DNA of 5,249 bases from Deltaproteobacteria bacterium. Its GTDB lineage: Bacteria; Myxococcota_A; UBA796; UBA2385. A program made the translations under genes and the position numbers. The stretch's first letter is position 1; each line of letters opens with the position of its first letter. This document shows, piece by piece, positions 1 through 5,249 of the stretch. Below the pieces are notes generated by a model. That model saw only the letters and a program-made list of their open reading frames with translations. It was not told the origin of the DNA and did no database searches. Where the stretch lies: assembly GCA_015489145.1 (NCBI GenBank), contig WGAH01000964.1, positions 1-5,249 of the forward strand, given 5' to 3'.

Positions 1-195
1 CCCGGCCGGGGCCGCCACCTCCGTCCGGGTGACGGGAGCCTACCCGCGTCACGACCCCGGGCCATCCCCAAGGCCACCGACAACCCGCACGGCCGCGCGC
101 TTGAACTCCCCCGGCCGGAGGCGTACATTCCGCCAACCACGCCCCGAAGGGAGGGAGCCGTGCCCGTCGTCCAGCCGCCCGCGAGGCGCCCGTGA
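1..195 (+). CDS. Possible 3' end of an upstream gene (weak, partial)
   Basis: This frame has no stop from the first base until TGA 193-195, giving 64 residues rich in Pro and Arg (for example HGRALELPRPEAYIPP) that I do not recognise. Its stop overlaps the helicase start as GTGA, a common junction in operons, and this is the main argument for a real upstream gene. Against it, 11 of the 64 codons end in A or T (including CTA, TCA and CGA twice), compared with 2 of the first 101 helicase codons. All 11 lie before base 160. A second frame is also open here, as expected by chance at this GC content. The reading I prefer is that bases 1-159 are non-coding and only 160-195 may be translated. Confidence 0.25.
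   Translation, partial: PGRGRHLRPGDGSLPASRPRAIPKATDNPHGRALELPRPEAYIPPTTPRREGAVPVVQPPARRP
101..129 (+). promoter_or_regulatory. Candidate sigma70-type promoter
   Basis: TTGAAC (101-106) and TACATT (124-129) are separated by exactly 17 bases, and each matches its consensus hexamer at four of six positions. Transcription would begin near 136, about 24 bases before GTG 160 and 56 before GTG 192, leaving room for the ribosome binding tract. The spacer contains the palindrome CCGGCCGG (111-118), whose meaning is unclear in such GC-rich DNA. These AT-containing hexamers stand out against the local composition. The call rests on sequence match alone. Confidence 0.3.
147..157 (+). promoter_or_regulatory. 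Strong Shine-Dalgarno tract (AAGGGAGGGAG)
   Basis: This purine run contains AGGGAGG (148-154), five bases before GTG 160, which is a suitable distance for initiation there. It is about 37 bases from GTG 192, too far to serve the helicase start directly. GTG 192 has only the weaker GCGAGG (181-186), five bases upstream. The better site therefore serves the 11-codon mini-ORF and could load ribosomes that reach the helicase by coupled re-initiation. Confidence 0.5.
160..195 (+). CDS. Putative 11-codon leader ORF overlapping the helicase start
   Basis: GTG 160 opens a mini-ORF encoding MPVVQPPARRP that ends at TGA 193-195. The TGA overlaps the helicase start codon GTG 192-194 as GTGA, the arrangement used for translational coupling. 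All 11 sense codons end in G or C, like the helicase and unlike the same frame upstream. It has the best ribosome binding site in the window. The Pro-Pro pair and the final Pro before the stop are contexts known to slow elongation and termination, so the peptide could tune re-initiation; that is inference. Alternatives are the end of an upstream gene, a chance ORF, or a genuine N-terminus separated from the helicase frame by a one-base sequence error. Confidence 0.3.
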   Translation: MPVVQPPARRP

Positions 196-3100
196 TCCCC
201 GCCGCCCTGTCCGGGCAGCTCCAGCAGGGGCTCGCCGACTTCCTGCGGTTCTCGTTCTGGTCGTCCACGCCGGGCATGGAGCGCGTCGTCGAGGACCTGC
301 TGACGGCGCCCGGCGGCCTGTTCAAGGGGCCGTGGGTGTCGCTGGGCCTGCCCTTCGAGCCCGGCCGCGACCCGCGCTTCTTCCCCGACGTGCCCCTGGG
401 CTTCACCCCCCACGTCCACCAGGAGCGGGCGTTCGCGCGCCTCGGCGGCGAAGACAAGCGCCACACCCTCGTCGCGACGGGCACGGGCTCGGGAAAGACC
501 GAGGCCTTCCTGATCCCCGTGCTCGACCACTGCCTGAAGCACGCCGGGCAGCGCGGGGTCAAGGCGATCCTCGTCTACCCGATGAACGCGCTGGCCACCG
601 ACCAGGCCGGGCGCATCGCCCGCCTCGTCCACGCCAACCCCAAGCTGCGCGGGCGCGTGCGGGCCGGCCTCTACATCGGCGCCGGCACGCGGGGCAAGCC
701 CGCCCCCGGCGAGCGGGCCATGGGGCCGGACACGGTGATCACCGACCGCGAAACCCTCCAGGACGACCCGCCCGACATCCTCCTCACCAACTACAAGATG
801 CTCGACTACCTGCTGCTGCGCCCCGGCGACCAGCGCATCTGGCGCCACAACGGGCCGGGGGTGCTGCGGTTCCTGGTCGTCGACGAGATCCACACCTTCG
901 ACGGGGCCCAGGGCACCGACCTCGCCTGCCTGGTGCGGCGGCTCAAGCGGCGGCTCGGCGGCGGCCCGCCCCCGTGCTGCGTCGGCACCTCGGCCACCCT
1001 CGGCGGCCCGGCGGCGGCCGACGCCCTGCGCGCCTACGCCGAGGCGGTGTTCGGCGAGCCCTTCGACGAGGACTGCATCGTCGGCGAGTCGCGCCTCTCG
1101 GCCGAGGCCTTCCTCGCCGGCGCCGCCCTGACCCACACCGGCGAGCCCGATCCCGGCGACCGCGACGCCCTCGACCCGGCGCGGGCCGCCGACCCGGAAG
1201 CCTGGCTCGACGCCCAGGCCCGGCTCTGGTTCGGCGCGCCGCGGCAGCCCGGCGAGGCCGGCGCCGTCGAGCTCGGCGAGCGCCTCCGCCGCCACGCCGC
1301 CTTCCACGAGCTGCTCAGGGCCCTCGGCGGCCGCGCCGTCGCCCTGCCCGACCTGGTGCGCCGCCTCGCCCGCACCCGCTCGGCCTGGCGCCGCGACCCG
1401 GAGTTCGGCCGCCTCGCCGTCACGAGCCTCCTCGGCCTCGTCTCGGCGGCCCGCGCCTGGCGGGACGAGCTGCCCGAGGCCGCCGAGCGCCGCCGGGCCC
1501 GCGGCGAGCCACGCCCCACCCGCCCCTTCGTCGAGGTGCGCGTGCAGCTCTGGCAGCGCGAGCTGCGCCGCATGGTCGCCTCGGTCTCCTCCCGTCCCCG
1601 CCTGCGGCACTCCGACGACCTCGACGAGGGGGCCGCGCACACCCACCTGCCCCTCGTCCACTGCCGCGAGTGCGGCGCGATGGGCTGGGTCACCCGCCTC
1701 GACCGCGACCGCCCCCACCTGCTGCGCGCCGAGCTGACCCCGCTCTACCGCGGCTTCTTCGGCGGCGACCCGCGCGTGCGCTTCTTCTTTCCCGCCGCCG
1801 CGGTGCCCGAGGGCGACCCGGCCTGGAAGCAGCGCCCCGTCCGCGTCGACTCGGCCACCCTCACCATCCTCGGCCCCGACGAGAAGCCCCTGGGCGAGGC
1901 GGTGGCGCTGGTGGCCGCCGACAACACCCGCGTCACCGCCGACGGCCCCGTCCTGTCGCGCGACTGCCCCTTCTGCGGCGCTCGCAACAGCCTGGCCCTC
2001 GTCGGCTTTCGCGCCGCCACCCTCACGAGCGTCGCCATCGACCAGCTCTTCGCGTCGCGCTTCAACGACGACAAGAAGCTGCTCACCTTCTCGGACAGCG
2101 TGCAGGACGCCGCGCACCGGGCCGGCTTCTTCGGGGCGCGCACCTGGCGCACGAACCTCCGCATCGCGATGGCCCGGGTCATCCACGAGCACGCCGAGCT
2201 CACCCTGGAGGAGCTCGCGCGGGTGCTCGGCCCGGCCTGGCGGCTCCGCATGGACGACGCCGACTGGGCGGCCACCTTCATCGCCCCGAACATGACCTGG
2301 CTGCACGACTGGGGGCGGCTCGTCGAGCGGGGCGAACTGACCGACGAACTGGCGCGCGACATCGAGCGCCGCCTCGCCTACGAGGTCGTCAACGAGTTCG
2401 GCCTCCAGGACGGGGTCGGGCGCTCGCTGCCGCGCACCCGGACGGCGGTGGCGGCCCTCGACCCCGAGCGCCTCGACGCCGCGGTGGCCGCCCTCGTCGA
2501 GCCGCTCCGCAACGAGGTCCCGGGGCTCCGCGAGGTGGAAGCCCCCGAGATCAGGCGCTTCGTCGTCGGGCTGCTCCACCAGTTGCGGCGGCGCGGCGGC
2601 ATCCTCGCCGACACCCTGCCCGCCGGCTACCTCGACTCGGGCGGCAAGGACGTCCACAGCTTCAAGCGCGCCCGCGTCCTGCCGGTCTTCGGGCGCACCT
2701 CCCGGCTCCCCGCCTTCCTCGCCGACCGCCCCACCCCGCGTTTCGACACCTGGAAGGCCGGCGGCTGGGTCGCCCGCTGGCTGCCCCGCGTCTTCGGCGC
2801 CGGGCGGGCGCTGACCGCCGACGCCGCCTCGGGCTACCCGGTGGTGCTCCCGCACCTCGTCGCCGCCGGCCTCCTCGCCGAGCACGCCGGCCGCCGCGGC
2901 GAGCGCATCTGGGGGCTGCGGCCCGACGCCCTGCGCATCCACGTCCGGGCCGCGGGCATCGCCTGCGACCGCTGCGGCCACCGGCTCTCCGTCGCCGAAT
3001 CCGAACGCGACGACTGGCTCGGAATGCCCTGCTTCGCGTCGAACTGCCCCGGCGCCTACGCCCCCGACGAGCGCCGTCCCCTCGACTACTTCGGGCGCCT

Positions 3101-5249
3101 CTACCTGCACGGCGACCTCGAGCGCATCTTCGCCGAGGAGCACACCGGGCTCCTCGCCCGCGACGTGCGCGAGCGCATCGAGCGCGAGTTCAAGGCGCGG
3201 CCGGGCCGCCACCCCGAGGCGCGCCGCCCCTGGTTCCCGAACCTCCTGTCGTGTACCCCGACCCTCGAGATGGGCATCGACATCGGCGACCTGTCCACGG
3301 TGGCCCTGTGCTCGGTGCCGCCCGCCCAGGCCAACTACCTCCAGCGCGTCGGCCGGGCCGGGCGCCGCGACGGCAACGCCCTGGTGCTGACCGTGGCCGA
3401 GGCGAAGCCCCACGACCTCTACTTCTTCGCCCGCCCCGAGGAGATGATGGAGGGCGACGTGCCGCCCCCCGGCGTGTTCCTCGACGCGCCGGCGGTGCTG
3501 GAACGCCAGCTCACGGCCTTCTGCTTCGACCGCTGGGTCGCCGAGGAAGGCGACCGCGCCCGCCTGCCGCCCCGGCTCGAACAGGTGTTCTCCAACCTCG
3601 ACGGCGAGGGGGACGCCGGCTTCCCCTTCGACCTCCTCGCCTTCATCGAGGACCGGCAGGCCGCCCTCCTCGACGAGTTCCGCACCCTGTTCGCCGGGGC
3701 GATCGGCGACGAGACGGCCGAGCACCTGCGGCGCTTCATGTTCGGCGGCGACGACGGCCGGGCCGGCCTTCGCTGGCGCATCGTCGACGCCTTGACGCGG
3801 GAACGCAAGCAGCGCGACGAGCTTCGCAAGCGCGCCCGCAACCTGCGCGTGCAGATCCGCCGCCTGCGCGACACCCCCGCCCGCCCCGCCGACGCCGAGG
3901 AGCAGCTCGAGCGGCTCGAAACCGAGAAGCAAGCCCTCCAGGCGCTCGTGCGCACGATGAACAACCGGCACACGCTGGAGTTCCTCACCGACGAGGGCCT
4001 GCTGCCCAACTACGCCTTCCCCGAGTCGGCGGTACGGCTCAGCTCGGTGATCTGGCGGCGGCGCAAGAAGGTGCCGGCGAAGGGCAGCCGCTACGAGACC
4101 TGGAGCTACGAGTACGCGCGCTCCCCGGCCACCGCGCTGAGCGAGCTGGCCCCGGGGGCCGACTTCTACGCCGGCGGGCGCAAGGTCCGCATCGACCAGG
4201 TGGACCTGTCCGTCTCCGAACCCGAGAACTGGCGGTTCTGCGACACCTGCAACCACGCCGAGAACATCGACCGCGGCGACGAGGCCCACGCCTGCCCCGC
4301 CTGCGGCAGCCCCACCTGGCGGGACGACGGCCAGAAGTTCCGCCTCCTCCGGCTGCGCCAGGTCTTCGCCCGCGCCCCCGACCGGGAGTCGCGCATTCGC
4401 GACGACCAGGACGACCGGCAACCCCGCTTCTTCCAGCGACGGATGCTCGTCGAGGTGCGGGATCACGACCGGGAGGGGGCCTGGGTCATCGACGACCCGC
4501 GCCTTCCCTTCGGCGTCGAGTACCTGCGCCGCGCGACCTTTCGCGACATCAACTTCGGCGAGCTGACCGACCAGGGAGGCAAGAGCACCATCGCCGGCAG
4601 CGAGGGGGTGCGGCCGGGCTTCGAGGTGTGCGCCGTCTGCGGCAAGGTGCAGCCCCGGCGCCGCCCCGGCGGCCCCGAGCCCGAGCCGGAGCACGCCCTG
4701 TCCTGCCCGTCGCGGCGGCCCGGCGCGAAGCAGCGCTTCGAGCGCTGCCTCTACCTCTACCGCGAGTTCGCCTCCGAGGCCCTGCGCCTGCTCCTCCCCA
4801 TCGCCGACAGCGGCGCGAGGGATCAGCTTCACTCCTTCGTCGCCGCGTTGCAGATGGGGCTGGAGGCGAAGTTCGGCGGCTCGGTGGACCACCTCCGCGT
4901 CACCGTCTACGACGAGCCGGCCGAGGGCGGCGCGCTTCGCAAGCAGTACCTCGTGCTCTACGACACCGTGCCGGGGGGCACCGGCTACCTGCGCCAGCTC
5001 GTCACCCCGGCCGAGGCCGGCGCGCCCCTGCCGCTGTTCGAGGCGATGGCCCTGGCGCTCGCCCGCCTCGAAGGCTGCGCGTGCTGGAACGACCCGGAAC
5101 GCGACGGCTGCTACCGCTGCCTGTTCGCCTACCGCAACGCCCGCGACATGCAGGACACCTCGGCGAAGCTCGCCGCCGACCTGCTCCGCAGGCTGCTCGC
5201 GGAGCAGGTCGGCGGCGAGCTTCGCCGAGGTGTCCTGCATGTCGCGGGC
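192..5249 (+). CDS. Giant DEAD/DEAH-box (DEIH) helicase with DUF1998/MZB domain, DruE-like, 3' partial
   Basis: An ATP-dependent SF2 nucleic-acid translocase or helicase, presumably cytoplasmic, with 1686 residues visible and no stop. GTG 192 is the first possible start after the in-frame TGA at 102-104; the next, ATG 276, would remove the N-terminal GLADFLRF segment. Domain order: N-terminal region 1-76; RecA1 77-270 (Walker A 95-104, DEIH 231-234, SAT 267-269); inter-lobe insert with first Cys cluster 491-595; split RecA2 about 605-1075 (motif IV-like LLTFSDS 630-636, motif V 1022-1034, motif VI 1051-1059); charged helical stretch about 1197-1257; two more Cys clusters 1350-1371 and 1480-1505; DUF1998/MZB about 1519-1645. 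All catalytic motifs look intact. Family knowledge places this with COG1205/MrfA-like helicases, closest in layout to Druantia DruE; DISARM DrmA is an alternative. Residues 1670-1686 come from a terminal inverted repeat and are probably not authentic. Confidence 0.96.
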   Translation, partial: MIPAALSGQLQQGLADFLRFSFWSSTPGMERVVEDLLTAPGGLFKGPWVSLGLPFEPGRDPRFFPDVPLGFTPHVHQERAFARLGGEDKRHTLVATGTGSGKTEAFLIPVLDHCLKHAGQRGVKAILVYPMNALATDQAGRIARLVHANPKLRGRVRAGLYIGAGTRGKPAPGERAMGPDTVITDRETLQDDPPDILLTNYKMLDYLLLRPGDQRIWRHNGPGVLRFLVVDEIHTFDGAQGTDLACLVRRLKRRLGGGPPPCCVGTSATLGGPAAADALRAYAEAVFGEPFDEDCIVGESRLSAEAFLAGAALTHTGEPDPGDRDALDPARAADPEAWLDAQARLWFGAPRQPGEAGAVELGERLRRHAAFHELLRALGGRAVALPDLVRRLARTRSAWRRDPEFGRLAVTSLLGLVSAARAWRDELPEAAERRRARGEPRPTRPFVEVRVQLWQRELRRMVASVSSRPRLRHSDDLDEGAAHTHLPLVHCRECGAMGWVTRLDRDRPHLLRAELTPLYRGFFGGDPRVRFFFPAAAVPEGDPAWKQRPVRVDSATLTILGPDEKPLGEAVALVAADNTRVTADGPVLSRDCPFCGARNSLALVGFRAATLTSVAIDQLFASRFNDDKKLLTFSDSVQDAAHRAGFFGARTWRTNLRIAMARVIHEHAELTLEELARVLGPAWRLRMDDADWAATFIAPNMTWLHDWGRLVERGELTDELARDIERRLAYEVVNEFGLQDGVGRSLPRTRTAVAALDPERLDAAVAALVEPLRNEVPGLREVEAPEIRRFVVGLLHQLRRRGGILADTLPAGYLDSGGKDVHSFKRARVLPVFGRTSRLPAFLADRPTPRFDTWKAGGWVARWLPRVFGAGRALTADAASGYPVVLPHLVAAGLLAEHAGRRGERIWGLRPDALRIHVRAAGIACDRCGHRLSVAESERDDWLGMPCFASNCPGAYAPDERRPLDYFGRLYLHGDLERIFAEEHTGLLARDVRERIEREFKARPGRHPEARRPWFPNLLSCTPTLEMGIDIGDLSTVALCSVPPAQANYLQRVGRAGRRDGNALVLTVAEAKPHDLYFFARPEEMMEGDVPPPGVFLDAPAVLERQLTAFCFDRWVAEEGDRARLPPRLEQVFSNLDGEGDAGFPFDLLAFIEDRQAALLDEFRTLFAGAIGDETAEHLRRFMFGGDDGRAGLRWRIVDALTRERKQRDELRKRARNLRVQIRRLRDTPARPADAEEQLERLETEKQALQALVRTMNNRHTLEFLTDEGLLPNYAFPESAVRLSSVIWRRRKKVPAKGSRYETWSYEYARSPATALSELAPGADFYAGGRKVRIDQVDLSVSEPENWRFCDTCNHAENIDRGDEAHACPACGSPTWRDDGQKFRLLRLRQVFARAPDRESRIRDDQDDRQPRFFQRRMLVEVRDHDREGAWVIDDPRLPFGVEYLRRATFRDINFGELTDQGGKSTIAGSEGVRPGFEVCAVCGKVQPRRRPGGPEPEPEHALSCPSRRPGAKQRFERCLYLYREFASEALRLLLPIADSGARDQLHSFVAALQMGLEAKFGGSVDHLRVTVYDEPAEGGALRKQYLVLYDTVPGGTGYLRQLVTPAEAGAPLPLFEAMALALARLEGCACWNDPERDGCYRCLFAYRNARDMQDTSAKLAADLLRRLLAEQVGGELRRGVLHVAG
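420..1001 (+). other. Domain: RecA-like lobe 1 (ATP binding and hydrolysis)
   Basis: Residues 77-270. Gln77 (in HVHQERAF) is a likely Q-motif-like adenine contact. ATGTGSGKTE (95-104) is Walker A, with Lys102 and Thr103 as phosphate and magnesium ligands. YPMNALATDQ (129-138) is motif Ia. LLTNYKMLDYLLLRP (197-211) fits motif Ib. VVDEIHTFDG (229-238) is the Walker B/DEIH box with catalytic Glu232. TSATLG (266-271) is motif III. Every key residue is present, so this is expected to be an active ATPase rather than a degenerate copy. Confidence 0.95.
1662..1976 (+). other. Domain: first putative zinc ribbon (inter-lobe insert)
   Basis: Two CxxC knuckles, Cys491/Cys494 (HCRECGAMGW) and Cys592/Cys595 (DCPFCGA), are about 100 residues apart and could together bind one zinc ion. 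They sit between motif III of lobe 1 and the start of lobe 2. CxxCG followed by a small or aromatic residue is typical of zinc ribbons. Metal binding is inferred from spacing only. Confidence 0.7.
2004..3416 (+). other. Domain: RecA-like lobe 2, split by a long insert
   Basis: Residues about 605-1075. The first part carries KKLLTFSDSVQDAAHRAGFF (628-647), which resembles the FTD-x-RQDA-type motif IV region of DISARM-like helicases. Motif V follows only at 1022-1034 (TPTLEMGIDIGDL), and motif VI is YLQRVGRAGRRDG (1049-1061) with arginine-finger candidates Arg1055 and Arg1058. The roughly 350 residues between them (about 660-1010) hold a helical, winged-helix-like region and the second Cys cluster (Cys925, Cys928, Cys947, Cys952). 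A split lobe 2 is usual for the large defence-type helicases of this group. Confidence 0.8.
2964..3047 (+). other. Domain: second putative zinc ribbon
   Basis: Cys925 and Cys928 (ACDRCGH) with Cys947 and Cys952 (PCFASNC) form a compact CxxC-x18-CxxxxC cluster within the insert of lobe 2, just ahead of the EHTGLL segment (983-988) and motif V. The compact spacing and CxxCG start make zinc binding likely. Its position suggests a contact with the nucleic acid or with the MZB domain, which is inference. Confidence 0.7.
3780..3962 (+). other. Domain: charged helical, possible coiled-coil segment
   Basis: Residues about 1197-1257 are dense in Arg, Glu, Lys, Gln and Leu (for example RERKQRDELRKRARNLR and EEQLERLETEKQALQALV), interrupted by a short Pro-rich turn near 1228-1233. 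This suggests two long helices forming a hairpin or coiled coil. It links the helicase core to the downstream Cys clusters and may act as a spacer or partner-binding arm. Function is not visible from the sequence. Confidence 0.55.
4239..4304 (+). other. Domain: third putative zinc ribbon
   Basis: Cys1350/Cys1353 (FCDTCNH) and Cys1368/Cys1371 (ACPACGS) give a classic compact CxxC-x14-CxxC zinc ribbon. It follows the segment FYAGGRKVRIDQVDL (1328-1342), which looks like a small beta-rich domain. Of the five clusters this one has the most textbook spacing. Confidence 0.8.
4629..4706 (+). other. Domain: fourth putative zinc site (CCHC)
   Basis: Cys1480/Cys1483 (VCAVCGKVQ) are followed by His1501 and Cys1505 (EHALSC), a plausible CxxC...HxxxC zinc site immediately before DUF1998. 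The intervening Arg/Pro/Glu-rich linker (about 1487-1500) looks flexible. His1501 as a ligand is less certain than the cysteines; Cys1519 lies nearby as an alternative. Confidence 0.6.
4746..5126 (+). other. Domain: DUF1998 / MrfA zinc-binding (MZB) domain
   Basis: Residues about 1519-1645. It opens with LYLYREFASEALRLLLP (1520-1536). Further on are QYLVLYDTVPGGTGYL (1585-1600), whose Tyr-Asp-x-x-Pro-Gly-Gly core is typical of DUF1998, and the four-Cys signature CxC-x8-CxxC (Cys1629, Cys1631, Cys1640, Cys1643) ending in CYRCLFAYRN. In MrfA this domain binds zinc through four cysteines and is needed for activity. All four are present here. Sequence after about residue 1650 enters the terminal inverted repeat. 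Confidence 0.85.
5139..5249. repeat. Perfect terminal inverted repeat, 51-base arms, 9-base loop
   Basis: Bases 5139-5189 and 5199-5249 are exact reverse complements with no mismatch over 51 positions. They are separated by AGGCTGCTC (5190-5198). The right arm ends at the last base, so the repeat may continue beyond the window. The left arm encodes family-like sequence just after the MZB cysteines, so it is the original copy; the right arm is its mirror image and happens to stay open in frame. A perfect hairpin this long inside a conserved coding region is best explained as a fold-back sequencing or assembly artefact. A rho-independent terminator is not supported: there is no T tract and the arms are coding. 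Confidence 0.97.

Noticed and set aside
1..10. Palindrome CCCGGCCGGG, with a related CCGGCCGG at 111-118, as a paired operator or repeat
   Set aside because: Short CCGG/GGCC palindromes are expected in very GC-rich DNA, and the two copies have different flanks.
21..35. Short hairpin CCGTC-CGGGT-GACGG resembling the end of a terminator
   Set aside because: The stem is only five pairs (slightly more with a bulge) and no T tract follows. Such stems are common by chance in DNA this GC-rich.
276..278. ATG 276 as the helicase start
   Set aside because: It would remove 28 residues, including the GLADFLRFSFW segment that reads as part of the folded N-terminal region. GTG 192 has a GAGG ribosome site five bases upstream and the GTGA junction.
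806..4645. Several long open frames on the minus strand opposite the helicase
   Set aside because: Their products are low-complexity Arg/Ser/Ala-rich strings with no domain. They arise because nearly every helicase codon ends in G or C, which removes stops on the opposite strand. The + frame carries all the conserved motifs.
5139..5249. Rho-independent terminator or attachment site at the end of the window
   Set aside because: The arms lie within conserved coding sequence, no T run follows, and the repeat is perfect up to the edge, which points to a fold-back artefact.
1..5249. CRISPR array, tRNA, rRNA, insertion sequence or direct repeats
   Set aside because: No regularly spaced repeats, RNA-gene signatures or transposase motifs were seen; apart from the terminal inverted repeat the window is a single coding frame plus a short upstream region.

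Overview
This window is almost entirely one gene: a very large superfamily 2 helicase on the + strand, opening at GTG 192 and still open at the last base (1686 codons seen, 3' end missing). The DNA is extremely GC-rich, and codons of the long frame almost always end in G or C; only 2 of the first 101 end in A or T. A Shine-Dalgarno tract is present. This fits a high-GC bacterium such as an actinobacterium, a myxobacterium-like organism or another environmental high-GC lineage. The sequence alone does not settle which.

Bases 1-191 are the only part outside the big frame. They hold a modest sigma70-like promoter candidate (TTGAAC, 17 bases, TACATT; 101-129), a strong purine-rich ribosome binding tract (147-157), and an 11-codon mini-ORF (160-195). 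The stop of the mini-ORF overlaps the helicase start as GTGA. The mini-ORF frame is open from base 1, so it could instead be the tail of an upstream gene. Its codon-ending composition before base 160 differs from the helicase and argues against this.

The helicase has intact motifs: Walker A (ATGTGSGKTE), DEIH box, SAT, motif V (TPTLEMGIDIG) and motif VI (QRVGRAGRR). It also has five separate Cys-rich clusters that look like zinc sites, long inserts between and inside the RecA lobes, a charged helical stretch, and a C-terminal DUF1998/MZB domain. This architecture belongs to the MrfA/YprA-like group (COG1205-type), which includes the large defence helicases DruE of Druantia and DrmA/DrmB of DISARM. 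Size and single-chain fusion to DUF1998 resemble DruE most. No partner gene is present, so a defence role is inference.

The last 111 bases form a perfect inverted repeat with 51-base arms and a 9-base loop, ending exactly at the window edge inside the conserved C-terminal region. The most likely explanation is a fold-back (chimeric read or assembly) artefact. The last 17 encoded residues should not be trusted, and the true C-terminus and downstream genes lie outside the window.
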